Source of the DNA: Acidobacteriota bacterium
GTDB lineage: Bacteria > Acidobacteriota > Terriglobia > Bryobacterales > Bryobacteraceae
Assembly: GCA_026394055.1 (NCBI GenBank)
Contig: JAPKYZ010000024.1
Span: 62,001-126,000, forward strand
Direction of reading: 5' to 3'
DNA: 64,000 nt
Part shown: one piece after another, positions 1 through 9,095 of the stretch
Position numbering within the stretch: position 1 is the stretch's first letter
How the letters are laid out: the number at the start of each line of letters is the position of its first letter
Made by a program: the position numbers and the translations under genes
Notes under the pieces: generated by a model
Database searches by the model: none
Seen by the model: the letters and a program-made list of their open reading frames with translations, nothing else
Told to the model about the DNA's origin: nothing

Positions 1-549
1 TGGAGAGCGAGGAAAGTAGGCCTGCGGGCGGAACGTCATCAAGTAGCCGATCCAGCGGGCATCGCCGCGGTCATTGGCCAAGCCCACCAGGCGGTTGAGA
101 TCTTTCGCCAGCGCCGCCGCCGGGCGGCCATCAAGCGAGACCAGCTCGTCTCCAATGGTGAAAGGGAAGCGCGCCACCGGATACTGGCGCCGGTCGATAT
201 AGTCGATCAGATACTTGCCATCGTACAGATCCACGTCAAACCCCAGGTAGATCTGAAAGTCGGAGTTGACATCAAAGGCCGAGTGGCCGTCGCGGAGTGA
301 GGTGACCCACTCGGCGCAAATCTCCAAGTACTCAAGGTCAGACTTGGTGGCCCGTACACGCTGAATGTAGGGGTTCAAATCAAAGATATTGCGCCCCACC
401 GCAATGGCCTTCCACTGGGCGGGCGCGTAATAGCGCGCGTAAAGGCTGGTGAGTTGCTGGAAATCCTGGACCCTTTGCTCAATAGTCAACTGGGCAGCCG
501 CGGGCAGAGCCGAGATGACCAAACAGAGAACGGCAAGCGTTGTTCGCAT
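1..549 (-). CDS. S41-family peptidase, exported, 3' part outside window
   Basis: An open frame of 183 codons runs from an ATG at 549 off the left edge without a stop. The first 20 residues are a clear signal peptide (MRTTLAVLCLVISALPAAAQ). About 75 residues later comes SLRDGHSAF, the conserved DGH stretch of the N-terminal domain of tail-specific/C-terminal processing proteases, followed by a PDZ-like IGDELVSLDG segment. The catalytic Ser/Lys part lies beyond the window. The family cleaves periplasmic or exported proteins with a Ser-Lys dyad. The gene follows the phosphoesterase pair on the same strand after a gap of about 113 bases, so co-transcription is possible but not shown. S41 fold is likely; substrate is unknown. 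Confidence 0.75.
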   Translation of the reverse strand, partial: MRTTLAVLCLVISALPAAAQLTIEQRVQDFQQLTSLYARYYAPAQWKAIAVGRNIFDLNPYIQRVRATKSDLEYLEICAEWVTSLRDGHSAFDVNSDFQIYLGFDVDLYDGKYLIDYIDRRQYPVARFPFTIGDELVSLDGRPAAALAKDLNRLVGLANDRGDARWIGYLMTFRPQAYFPRSP

Positions 550-662
550 GAAACAAGTGTAGGCATTTCTGATGCAAACATTTCAGACCCTCCTCCGCGG
601 AGCGGCGGCCGGGCCCCTGCTGTTGGTGAATCAGGCTGCGCCAGCGTGGTGATGATGGAGCT

Positions 663-1403
663 TCAGGCGCCGTTGGAGAGCCGGTTGGCCAGCATCTGCG
701 GCAAGCGAGCCTCATGGATCTTGGCCTGGGCGCGCGCGATGTCATAGGCCACCCGGTGGTAAGTCAGCCACTGCTGGCCGGAGTTGTAGATGACATACCC
801 GGCGCGTGGATCTCCGTCGCGCGGTTGGCCGACCGAACCGGGGTTGATCAGGTAGGAGACGTCGTTCTCAAACTCCAGCACCTGATGATCCTGCCCGGCC
901 GGTGTCTTGGGAATTCGCAACACACCGTTGCGGGTCAGTAGAAAGCCTCCCTGCACGTGGGTGTGGCCAAAGAAGGACAGCTTGGTCTGCAGGTGGAACC
1001 GGACGCGAGCCACCTCTTGCGCGGCCACCAGATACTCGTCTTCATCCACCGGGGACCCGTGCAGGATCTGGTAGCCGTTCACCGCCACCGGGCCTTGTGG
1101 CAACTCCCGCAGATAGGTGACGTTTTCCTCGCTGAGCGTCTCGATGGTCCAGGTGGCGGACTGGCGGGCCACGGGATTGAACCACTCCAGGTCATCGAGC
1201 CCAGCACAGGCCTTATCGTGATTGCCGCGCACCACCGATTGAAGGTTGGCCCGCGCCCAGTCCACCACCGAATTCGGATCGGCGCCATAGCCCACTAAGT
1301 CGCCACAGCAGATGATCTGGTCATAGTGGCCCGCGGCTTCGTGCAACACCGCCTCCAGGGCGGGCTGATTGGCGTGGATATCGCTGAGGATCAGGTATCG
1401 CAC
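663..1403 (-). CDS. Calcineurin-like metallophosphoesterase (YfcE/MJ0936-like)
   Basis: A 246-residue cytosolic protein with the full metallophosphoesterase motif series in order: DIH near residue 8, GDLVGYG near 36, GNHD near 60, a histidine in LHGSP near 115, and GHTH near 146. These supply the ligands of a dinuclear metal centre that hydrolyses phosphodiesters or phosphomonoesters. There is no signal peptide or membrane segment. The ATG follows the end of the upstream membrane phosphoesterase by only 6 bases, so the two are almost certainly one transcript. Small phosphodiesterases of this type act on varied substrates, so the substrate is left open. Confidence 0.88.
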   Translation of the reverse strand: MRYLILSDIHANQPALEAVLHEAAGHYDQIICCGDLVGYGADPNSVVDWARANLQSVVRGNHDKACAGLDDLEWFNPVARQSATWTIETLSEENVTYLRELPQGPVAVNGYQILHGSPVDEDEYLVAAQEVARVRFHLQTKLSFFGHTHVQGGFLLTRNGVLRIPKTPAGQDHQVLEFENDVSYLINPGSVGQPRDGDPRAGYVIYNSGQQWLTYHRVAYDIARAQAKIHEARLPQMLANRLSNGA

Positions 1404-1409
1404 GGCGGC

Positions 1410-2546
1410 CTAGGCAGAGCGCAAGCGCAGCAGCGCCACTTCTGGCGGCGCGCCGAAACGCACGGGAACGCCGATGGTTCCAATGCCGGAAGTCACGTAG
1501 ATCGATGCCGGGCCTTTACGGTACAGGCCAAGTGTATACGGAGTGTAAAACGTCGTGATATTTAGGTTGGCTCGCAAGATCTCCAGATTCACCTGTCCCC
1601 CATGCGTATGTCCAGCCAGCGTCACGCCAAACCCTTTCTGGGCCGCAATAGGAAACACATCTGGATTATGCGATAAAAGCAGATTAATTGCGCCAGATTT
1701 TACAAGTTTTTCTGCCCCGTTTAGATATCCCGCCCGGTCGGTCTGATAATCGACGCCGGCGACATTCAGGCAGGCTTGCCCGAACCGCAATACCTGGGCC
1801 TCGTGCCGGAGAAACCGCATGCCCAACCGGGCGCCTTCACGCGTGACGTACGCCTCGGCTCCGGCGTGGATTTCATGGTTGCCATGGCAGCCCAGAATGC
1901 CCGCGTCCGCCCGCAGATTTTTGAGCGTCGCCAGGGCGTCGTCCAAGGGGTCACCCGCGTTCGAGATCAGGTCTCCGGTCACCACCGCCAAGTGAGGCCG
2001 AGTGCCGTTGGCCATGTCCACCAGCCAGGCCAGCTCCCGCGCGCTCAGAAATGGCCCCATATGGATGTCGGAAAGTTGAGCAATGCGCAAGCCTTCCAGA
2101 TCTCGGGGCAGGCCGGTGACAGGCAAATCCACTTCGGTCAAGCGGAAATCGTGGCGGCCAATGAACGTTCCGTATCCCGCCACCACGGCCGGAACCGCGG
2201 TCACCAGCCGGCCCGCCTGCCGGAGAAACTCGCGCCGGCCGCTGCTGACCGCGCGCTCGCGGAGAATTAAGTTGGACAGCAGGCTACAGCCGAGTACGGT
2301 GAACGATAGCGCCAGCCCGGTGGCCCGCAAGAGCGGTGCTGGTTCCTGGTGGTTCTTGACGACACTCAGCTGAACCGTCAGGACGATGCCGGTGACCACC
2401 GCCAAATACAGGACCCATAAGCAGGCCCGCGCCACCCGGCCATGGCGGGAGTTCGGGCTCAACAGCCGGTCATACAGCCCCGGCAGGAGGGCCAGCGCCA
2501 GCAACCCGATCAAGATATCGAATAAGTAGCGCGACCCGAGCAGCAT
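1410..2546 (-). CDS. Membrane-anchored metallophosphoesterase (YaeI/YkuE-like)
   Basis: A 378-residue protein. The first ~100 residues contain about three hydrophobic segments (FDILIGLLALALLPGLY, the VLYLAVVTGIVLTV stretch, and ATGLALSFTVLGCSLLSNLI). A C-terminal phosphoesterase domain starts near residue 150 with LSDIHMGP, GDLISN, GCHGNHE, LLLSHNPD and GHTHGGQ. The last motif, with GGQ after GHTH, is typical of the YaeI/YkuE group, some of which act on lipid A precursors or other membrane lipids. An arginine-rich stretch (SSGRREFLRQAGRL) between the two parts resembles a Tat-type motif, as in YkuE. It is transcribed just ahead of the second phosphoesterase. A lipid substrate is a family-based inference. 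Confidence 0.85.
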   Translation of the reverse strand: MLLGSRYLFDILIGLLALALLPGLYDRLLSPNSRHGRVARACLWVLYLAVVTGIVLTVQLSVVKNHQEPAPLLRATGLALSFTVLGCSLLSNLILRERAVSSGRREFLRQAGRLVTAVPAVVAGYGTFIGRHDFRLTEVDLPVTGLPRDLEGLRIAQLSDIHMGPFLSARELAWLVDMANGTRPHLAVVTGDLISNAGDPLDDALATLKNLRADAGILGCHGNHEIHAGAEAYVTREGARLGMRFLRHEAQVLRFGQACLNVAGVDYQTDRAGYLNGAEKLVKSGAINLLLSHNPDVFPIAAQKGFGVTLAGHTHGGQVNLEILRANLNITTFYTPYTLGLYRKGPASIYVTSGIGTIGVPVRFGAPPEVALLRLRSA

Positions 2547-2621
2547 AACCCTCTCTCAAGTGTATCGTCCGCGGCCGCCGCGCCCGAGAATGCGCGGGGC
2601 GGATTAGAATGAGGGAGTTCC

Positions 2622-2639
2622 AAGGAGCCGCTCTTTCTG
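2622..2639 (+). promoter_or_regulatory. Shine-Dalgarno and unusual CTG start of ligD
   Basis: AAGGAG at 2622-2627 is followed after 9 bases by CTG at 2637-2639 in the ligD frame. The frame is open back to a TGA at 2610 and contains no ATG, GTG or TTG before GTG at 2700. The residues between CTG and 2700 read PLDEYARKRRFSQTPEPEPA, which match the conserved LDEY-KR-F-TPEP opening of LigD phosphoesterase domains. A start at 2700 would discard them and would lack a ribosome site at the right distance. Confidence 0.6.
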
Positions 2640-5129
2640 CCGCTTGACGAATACGCCCGTAAACGCCGCTTCTCCCAGACGCCGGAACCTGAGCCTGCCG
2701 TGCCGGTCCACGAGCGGGGGCTGTTCTGCGTCCAGCGCCACGCGGCCCGGCGCCTGCACTACGATCTGCGCCTGGAAATCGACGGCACGCTCAAATCCTG
2801 GGCCGTCCCCAATGGTCCGTCGCTGGACCCGGCCGTTAAGCAGCTCGCCGTCCATGTCGAGGATCACCCGGTGGAGTACGCCACCTTTGAGGGCAATATC
2901 CCCAAGGGCAACTACGGCGCCGGCAGCATGATGTTGTGGGATGCCGGAACGTTTGAGGTGATGACCGACGTTCCAGCGGCGGCGCAGATCGAACGGGGCG
3001 ACTTTAAGTTCCATCTCAATGGCGAAAAGCTCCAGGGCGACTTCGGCCTGGTCCGCATGAAGGACCGGCAGACGGGCAAGGATTCCAACGACTGGTTGCT
3101 GATCAAGAAAAAGGACGCGAACGTCCGCTCGCCCTACGACGTTGAGCAACATGACTGGAGCGTCAAGTCCGGCCGGACGCAGGAAGAGATCGCGCTCGAC
3201 GTGACGCCCCGGCCGGAGCTGCCGATGCCCAATTCGCTGCCCCCCATGCTGGCCCAGCTGACCGACGATGTCCCCGCGGGCACGGGCTGGATCTACGAAA
3301 TCAAGTGGGACGGCGTCCGCGCGATGGCATTGATCGAGAATGGCGTGGTCCGCCTCACCGGCCGCAAAGGCAACGAGATCACGCGGCAGTATCCGGAACT
3401 GGAGCGCATCCGGGTGGGTGCGCGCTCCGCCATCATTGACGGCGAGATCTGCGTGCTCGACGAACAGGGCCGCCCCAGCTTTGAGCGGATCCAGCCGCGC
3501 ATCATGGCCTCCGGGCCCAGTTCCATCCAGCAGATGACGCGCTCCCGCCCGGCGGTGCTTTTCGCCTTTGACCTGCTCTATCTCGATGGCCGGGACTTGC
3601 GTGGTCTGCCACTCGAAAGCCGCAAGAAGCTGCTGGCCTCGGTATTAGTTCCCGGTGACGGCGTAAAGCTGTCGGAGACCTTCACCGACCACGGCGAGGA
3701 GCTGTTGCAACTGGTCCGGCAGCAGGGGCTGGAAGGCATCATGGCCAAGCGCGCGGCCAGCTTCTACGAGCCCGCCCGCAGCCGGGACTGGTTGAAGATC
3801 AAGGCCGTCAGCGAACAGGAGTTCGTCCTGGCAGGCTTCACCAAAGGCGAGCGCGACTATTTTGGCGCGCTGCTGCTGGGCGTGTGGGACAACGGCAAGC
3901 TGCACTTTGCCGGTAGCGTCGGCACCGGTTTTGACCGGCGGCTGATGCACCGGCTCCACACCATGCTGGCCGAACGGGTGGTAGACCGGTCCCCCTTCGC
4001 CGAACCGGTAAAGCTGCCCCAGCCCATCACCTGGACGCGGCCTGAGCTGGTGGCGACCGTGAAGTTTCTTGAATGGACAGCGGAGGGCCGCCTGCGGGCG
4101 CCGGTCTTCGTGGGTTTGCGCGATGACATCGCCCCCGCTGAGTGCGTCCGGCGGGTCACCAAAGCGATGCCCCGGCCGGAGCTGATTCCGCCTGGCAAGG
4201 AGGAGACGGCGGTCTCGATTGACGGCCAGACGTTCCGGATCAAGAATCTGTCCAAGCTCTACTACCCGGCCGACCAGGTAACCAAGCGTGACATCCTGAA
4301 CTACTACGATGCCGTGGCGGGCCTGCTGTTGCCGCACTGGCAGGACCGGCCGCTGTCGCTGCGCCGCTATCCCGATGGCATCGATGGCGAGGCGTTCTTC
4401 CAAAAGAATGCCGAAGGCTTGCCCGAATGGATCCGGCGAGCGACGCTGCGCGATGGCGAGGAGGCGGTGGAGCGGGTGGTGGGCGATAGCCGGGCGCAGC
4501 TGGTCTACTTGGCGCAACTGGGCTGCATTGACCAGAACCCCTGGATGTCGCGGCTCGATTCGCTCGAGAACCCTGACTTCCTGCTGATCGACCTGGACCC
4601 GCAGGAGTGCAACTACGACCTGATTGTCGAAGCCGCGCACTACCTGCGGCGGAAGCTCGAATCGTTCGGCTTGGTGGGCTACCCCAAAACCACCGGTGGC
4701 GACGGCATGCACCTCTACGTGCCGCTGGAGCCGGTCTACACCTATGACCAGACCAAGGCGTTCGCCGAAATTCTGGCGCGCCTGGCGGCGGCGGAGCGGC
4801 CGGACCTGTTCACCACGCCGCGCGCCGTCGCCAAGCGGCAGAGCAATCGGGTGTACTTTGACTATCTGCAGAACGGACGCGGCAAGACCATCTCGGCGCC
4901 CTATGTGCTGCGTGCGCACCCGGGCGCCCCGGTGGCCACGCCGCTCGATTGGGGCGAAGTGAAGGCCGGGCTGCGCCCGCAGCAGTTCCACTTGCGCAAT
5001 GCGCTGGAGCGTTTTGACCGCGTGGGCGACCTGTTCGCCCCGGTTCTGCGTCACCGGCAACATTTAGAGGACGCCTTTGGCGCGATGAGCGTGACGGTTG
5101 AGGCACTTCGTTCGTCTCAACGCCCATGA
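2637..5129 (+). CDS. ligD: Multidomain DNA ligase D (phosphoesterase-ligase-polymerase)
   Basis: Bacterial non-homologous end-joining enzyme; 830 residues from the proposed CTG start. The order is 3'-phosphoesterase (about 1-170, with HYDLRLE and the YGAG region), ATP-dependent ligase (about 195-500, with the adenylation lysine in EIKWDGVRA and DGEICVLD), then primase/polymerase (about 525-830, with DLDP carrying metal-binding aspartates and RDILNYYDAVA at its beginning). The family trims, fills and seals broken ends together with Ku; no Ku gene is in the window. It shares a 4-base ATGA overlap with the downstream ankyrin gene, so the two are translationally coupled. Function is very secure; the start codon is the only doubtful point (GTG at 2700 is the alternative). 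Confidence 0.95.
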   Translation: MPLDEYARKRRFSQTPEPEPAVPVHERGLFCVQRHAARRLHYDLRLEIDGTLKSWAVPNGPSLDPAVKQLAVHVEDHPVEYATFEGNIPKGNYGAGSMMLWDAGTFEVMTDVPAAAQIERGDFKFHLNGEKLQGDFGLVRMKDRQTGKDSNDWLLIKKKDANVRSPYDVEQHDWSVKSGRTQEEIALDVTPRPELPMPNSLPPMLAQLTDDVPAGTGWIYEIKWDGVRAMALIENGVVRLTGRKGNEITRQYPELERIRVGARSAIIDGEICVLDEQGRPSFERIQPRIMASGPSSIQQMTRSRPAVLFAFDLLYLDGRDLRGLPLESRKKLLASVLVPGDGVKLSETFTDHGEELLQLVRQQGLEGIMAKRAASFYEPARSRDWLKIKAVSEQEFVLAGFTKGERDYFGALLLGVWDNGKLHFAGSVGTGFDRRLMHRLHTMLAERVVDRSPFAEPVKLPQPITWTRPELVATVKFLEWTAEGRLRAPVFVGLRDDIAPAECVRRVTKAMPRPELIPPGKEETAVSIDGQTFRIKNLSKLYYPADQVTKRDILNYYDAVAGLLLPHWQDRPLSLRRYPDGIDGEAFFQKNAEGLPEWIRRATLRDGEEAVERVVGDSRAQLVYLAQLGCIDQNPWMSRLDSLENPDFLLIDLDPQECNYDLIVEAAHYLRRKLESFGLVGYPKTTGGDGMHLYVPLEPVYTYDQTKAFAEILARLAAAERPDLFTTPRAVAKRQSNRVYFDYLQNGRGKTISAPYVLRAHPGAPVATPLDWGEVKAGLRPQQFHLRNALERFDRVGDLFAPVLRHRQHLEDAFGAMSVTVEALRSSQRP

Positions 5130-5599
5130 TCCGACGCCAATTCCTCACCGCACCTTTGTTTGCCGCGGCGGCTGCCGCGCAGGAAGCACCCGCTCGCAAA
5201 AAGGTGGACAAAGGCCCGCCCATTGCCATTGAGCTGGTGAAAGAGTTCGTGGGCGCCGGACACAGCGACCTGGTGAAGGTGAAAGCGATGCTGGCCGAGC
5301 AGCCGGGCCTGATCAAGGTAGCCTACGACTGGGGCGGCGGCGACTACGAGACCGCCCTGGGCGGCGCCGGGCACATGGGCCAACGCGAAATCGCCGAGTA
5401 TCTCATCGCGCAAGGAGCGCCCCTTGAGCTCCACGCCGCGGCCATGCTGGGCAAGCTGGAGTTCGTCAAGGCCGCCATCGCCGCCTTCCCCAATGCCGCC
5501 CAGATTCCGGGTCCTCACAAGATCACGCTGATCGCGCATGCTCGCAAGGGTGGTGAACCAGCCCAGGCGGTGGTGAAGTTTCTGGAAGGCTTGGGCTAG
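5126..5599 (+). CDS. Exported ankyrin-repeat protein
   Basis: A 157-residue protein whose ATG overlaps the ligD stop codon. It opens with MIRRQFLTAPLFAAAAAAQE, a short twin-arginine-type signal (RRQFL plus an alanine-rich stretch). The rest reads as two to three ankyrin units: helices such as DLVKVKAMLAEQPGLIKVAYDWGGGDYETALGG (split here for reading: DLVKVKAML, then GDYETALGGA), then REIAEYLIAQGAPLELH, then LEFVKAAIAAFPNA. Ankyrin repeats bind other proteins; no partner can be named. Coupling to a cytoplasmic DNA-repair gene while carrying an export signal is odd and may simply reflect compact packing. Confidence 0.75.
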   Translation: MIRRQFLTAPLFAAAAAAQEAPARKKVDKGPPIAIELVKEFVGAGHSDLVKVKAMLAEQPGLIKVAYDWGGGDYETALGGAGHMGQREIAEYLIAQGAPLELHAAAMLGKLEFVKAAIAAFPNAAQIPGPHKITLIAHARKGGEPAQAVVKFLEGLG

Positions 5600-5723
5600 C
5601 CTCGCGCCTTCCTCCCCGGCGGACCCCGGTGCTCGGCGGCAATTAGTCAGCCCGACAATCTTGCCTCCGGATGTCCCATTTTTTCGCAAAGTTCCGCTAA
5701 TCTCTTTTCGGAGGTAACGCGGA

Positions 5724-8700
5724 ATGGACGAAGGCAAAAAGTCTCTTACAGCGGCGCAGTTTCTAGAGGACGAGCGCAGACATTGGAACCCCACCAAGCC
5801 CTTTGGCCTCGCCATCTCCGGCGGTGGCATCCGGAGCGCCACGTTCTCCCTGGGCGTGTTGCAATGCCTGGCCGCCGCTGGCCTTCTCGAAAAGCTTGAC
5901 TATCTGGCGACGGTATCGGGTGGCGGGTACATCGGTACCTGGCTTAGCACGTGGGCCAAGCGTGGAGGCAAAGTTAGCGAGATCAACGACAAGCTGAAGC
6001 CGCGGCCGCACCACTCGGCGGAAGAGGCTCCGGAGATAGGCTGGCTGCGCAAGTACGGGAACTATCTTTCGCCCAAGGTGGGGCTGCTCAGCGCCGACAC
6101 CTGGGCGATGCTGACCATCTGGGCGGGCAACACCATGCTGACCATGCTGACGCTGACGGCGCTGTTGCTCGCCAGTCTGCTGATTCCTTGGATGGTCTGG
6201 ACCGGAATTCAATGGCCGCAAGAGGCCGCGCACAAAGAAGCAATCTGGCTTGCCGCGATGATCTTCCTTACGTTAGCGCCGGTGTACTACCTCTTGGGAA
6301 AGGATGGGCAGCTTCGCGGCTGGGTGCCTGCCGGCTTAGTCTGCCTGTCGTCTCTGTTGACGGCGGCCGCTTACTGGCCGAAGGCGGTCCCGGATAAGGG
6401 ACTGGACTACCTGTGGCCAGGGTCGCTGGGATTTGGCGCATTGACTGGCGGCATCTGCGTGTGGGGCATGCTGAAATCGGGCGAGAAAGACCGATGGTCC
6501 GGTTTGAGAGTCGGCTTGCGCGCGTTGCTGGGAGTGATCGTCGGCTCCGCGGGCCTATGGGGGCTGCACCAAGTGGCCCGCGTTTCTCTTAGTGATGGTT
6601 GGCTGTTGCAGGCCGCCCTCGGTCCGCCGTTGATCGCCTTGGGCCTGTGCGCCATTCTGTCACTGATGATTGGCGTCATCGGCTGGCGTATGCCGGACTA
6701 TGACCGCGAGGGGTGGCGCCGCGTGGCGGCCTACATCTGCATCCTGCTGCTGGCCAGCGTCGCACTTTCGTTGATCGCCTATTTCGGGCCCGTGCTGATG
6801 GGGCTGCTCTGGAAAGTGACGGCGGTGGGGCTGTCGACAGGCGGCGTGTGGGCGGCCATTTCTGGCCTGGGTGCGTGGTTGGGCCGGAGCGGCTCCACGT
6901 CCGGCCGCGCGGACTCCAAGAGACCCATTGTGGACCTCCTGCTACCCGCCACCGGCGTGGTGTTCACCCTCGGGCTGATGGTGATCCTCTCCGTCGGCGC
7001 AATTGACTTGCTCCATCTATTCACCGGGGCCAAGAACAGCTATTTGGCCTCAGTCACTGGTCCGCAGCAGACTGTCTGGTGTGACGCCTGCCGCCGCGAA
7101 GCCGCGGCCACCGATTGGGGCGGCGTGTGGGACGCTTTGCAGTTAGCCTATCAGAGCGATCTCAAAGCCCTCCCAAAGTCCGAGCGCCCCTGGGCCATAG
7201 GCTGGGCGCCTTTTTCGCTGTTCGCCCTGTTCTGCCTGTTCAGCCGCTTGTTCAGCATCAACGAGTTCTCCTTGCACTGCTTCTACCGCAACCGGCTGGT
7301 GAGGGCCTATTGCGGCGCGGCCACCAACGACCGTGAAAAGAGCCCTTATTCGAAGTTCACGAACTTCACCCGGGAAGACGATCCCCCCATGTCAGAGCTC
7401 AACCCGAACGAAGTGGGATATCTGCACTTGATCTGCTGTGCCGCCAACGTCAACCTGGAAGAGACCGGCTTCGCCGAGCGCCGGGCGGCGCCGTTTGTCT
7501 TCACCCCGTTCGGCTGTGGCTATGCGCTTCCCGATGGTGGTTCAAATCGTGATGGCGACGGCCAGGCGAAGGCTCCGCCGCCGCCCGAAAACGAGCCGAG
7601 TGGCCATGCCGGCTACCAGATCTATCCCAATAGCAAAGACCTCAAGAAGGTAACCGCGGGGACGGCCATGAGCATCTCGGGTGCCGCCGCCTCGCCCAAT
7701 ATGGGCTTCCACACGTCGCCGATCATGGCCTTTCTACTATCGGTCTTCAACGTCCGGTTGGGCTATTGGATGTGGAACACGGGCAGCCACAACAGTCTGA
7801 CCCGCAGCCTGAATCTCGACCGGCTCCTGCCCAAGCTAACCAAGCACAACGTCACCTGGGAACCACGCGGCCCCCGCAACGGCGCCTTCTACTATCTGGC
7901 TGAGCTGTTCGGCCTGGCCAACCAACGACGGAAGTACATCTACCTTTCCGATGGTGGCCACTTTGAGAATCTCGGGGTGTATGAATTGCTGCGGCGGCGA
8001 GTGAAGTACATCATTTGCATCGACGCGGAAGCCGATCCGGATTTCCAGTTCGAAAGCCTGGGCGGCCTGGTCCGCAAGGCCCGGTCCGACATGGGAATCG
8101 AGATCGATCTCGACACCAGCGACATTGATCCGGTCAAAGACGGTCCGCCAGAAGGCTGGTGGAGCCGCTCCCACGCCACGGTCGGCAAGATCACTTATCC
8201 GCAGGTGAAGGGAAAACAGAAAATGGGCGACCAGGAGAACGAACCGGAGCCCGCCAAAGAGAGTGGCAAACAAAACGACAAAAAGCTCCGCGAGAACGAG
8301 GGCCGGTTGCTCTACCTCAAGCTATCGGTGACGGGCGACGAGCCGCAGGACATCTTGACCTACCGCAAGCAGAATCTCGATTTCCCGCATCAGTCCACGG
8401 GCGACCAGTTCTTCGCCGAAAGTCAGTTTGAAAGCTACCGGCGCCTCGGCTTGCACGTGGCGCGCACTACGCTTCAAGCCAATTCTCACGACGCCGACCG
8501 CCTGGGAAGCCACGCGGACATTCAGCCCGTGGCCGATCTGGAAGAATGTTTTAGCAATCTCCGCTCCGGATGGATTCCCACGCCCCGCGCGATTTCGCAG
8601 AACTTCACCAAACACAGCGGTCAACTAACGGAGATGTTGGGTGAACTGCAGACTCGGCCCGAACTTTGGAAATTGGGCCGGCAATTGACGCCGAACATCC

Positions 8701-8981
8701 CCGGCAACGTGCCCGAAGCGATCGCGGACGGTCGCGAATACCAGGAGAGCTTCTTCTTCTGCCAGCGCCTGCTGCAACTGATGGAGGACGTCTACCTTGA
8801 CCTTCAACTGGAGACAAACTTCGATCACTTGTCTTGCCAGGGCTGGATGGAGCAATTTCGAGAGTGGGCGGCTTCGGAAATGATGATGCGCGTGTACGGC
8901 GCGACGCGGCAAACCTTCGGTGCTCCATTCCAGAGTTTCTATGTGCGGCGTCTCGAGAAGTCGAAGAAGCCGAAGAAGTAG
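5724..8981 (+). CDS. Patatin-like phospholipase with inserted polytopic membrane domain
   Basis: A 1085-residue protein starting at ATG after a good ribosome site (GGAGGTAA at 5710-5717). Residues 28-70 hold the patatin oxyanion loop SGGGIRS and the nucleophile serine at about 65 in TVSGGGYIG. The partner aspartate is at about 743 in SDGGHFENLG. Between them, from about 127 to 511, lie roughly ten hydrophobic segments, so a membrane domain is inserted inside the lipase fold. After residue 800 comes a charged, soluble C-terminal region. Patatins hydrolyse acyl esters of lipids with a Ser-Asp dyad; here the active site would sit at the inner membrane. It stands alone, with a terminator after it, and its substrate is unknown. 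Confidence 0.85.
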   Translation: MDEGKKSLTAAQFLEDERRHWNPTKPFGLAISGGGIRSATFSLGVLQCLAAAGLLEKLDYLATVSGGGYIGTWLSTWAKRGGKVSEINDKLKPRPHHSAEEAPEIGWLRKYGNYLSPKVGLLSADTWAMLTIWAGNTMLTMLTLTALLLASLLIPWMVWTGIQWPQEAAHKEAIWLAAMIFLTLAPVYYLLGKDGQLRGWVPAGLVCLSSLLTAAAYWPKAVPDKGLDYLWPGSLGFGALTGGICVWGMLKSGEKDRWSGLRVGLRALLGVIVGSAGLWGLHQVARVSLSDGWLLQAALGPPLIALGLCAILSLMIGVIGWRMPDYDREGWRRVAAYICILLLASVALSLIAYFGPVLMGLLWKVTAVGLSTGGVWAAISGLGAWLGRSGSTSGRADSKRPIVDLLLPATGVVFTLGLMVILSVGAIDLLHLFTGAKNSYLASVTGPQQTVWCDACRREAAATDWGGVWDALQLAYQSDLKALPKSERPWAIGWAPFSLFALFCLFSRLFSINEFSLHCFYRNRLVRAYCGAATNDREKSPYSKFTNFTREDDPPMSELNPNEVGYLHLICCAANVNLEETGFAERRAAPFVFTPFGCGYALPDGGSNRDGDGQAKAPPPPENEPSGHAGYQIYPNSKDLKKVTAGTAMSISGAAASPNMGFHTSPIMAFLLSVFNVRLGYWMWNTGSHNSLTRSLNLDRLLPKLTKHNVTWEPRGPRNGAFYYLAELFGLANQRRKYIYLSDGGHFENLGVYELLRRRVKYIICIDAEADPDFQFESLGGLVRKARSDMGIEIDLDTSDIDPVKDGPPEGWWSRSHATVGKITYPQVKGKQKMGDQENEPEPAKESGKQNDKKLRENEGRLLYLKLSVTGDEPQDILTYRKQNLDFPHQSTGDQFFAESQFESYRRLGLHVARTTLQANSHDADRLGSHADIQPVADLEECFSNLRSGWIPTPRAISQNFTKHSGQLTEMLGELQTRPELWKLGRQLTPNIPGNVPEAIADGREYQESFFFCQRLLQLMEDVYLDLQLETNFDHLSCQGWMEQFREWAASEMMMRVYGATRQTFGAPFQSFYVRRLEKSKKPKK

Positions 8982-9025
8982 CCGTGAGCCAGCAGGCGCG
9001 CTGCTCGCCGCCTGAACCCCACAAT

Positions 9026-9063
9026 AAAAAGGCGGACCACCGGTTGCCCGATGGTCCGCTTTC
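9026..9063. terminator. Bidirectional rho-independent terminator
   Basis: Between the convergent patatin and TonB-receptor genes. GCGGACCA at 9032-9039 pairs with TGGTCCGC at 9052-9059; CGG and CCG extend the stem inside one C-A mismatch, and the loop is TTGC. AAAAA precedes it at 9026-9030 (a T run on the minus strand), and TTTCT follows on the plus strand, so it can stop transcription from both sides, better on the minus strand. Confidence 0.8.
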
Positions 9064-9095
9064 TGAAAAACCTTCAGTCAGGGGGCTGAAGGGGG

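Noticed and set aside
3645-5063. Minus-strand frame of 472 codons opposite ligD
   Set aside because: Antisense shadow with skewed composition and no motif.
2637-5129. Ku gene next to ligD
   Set aside because: No Ku-like frame was found on either side of ligD in this window.
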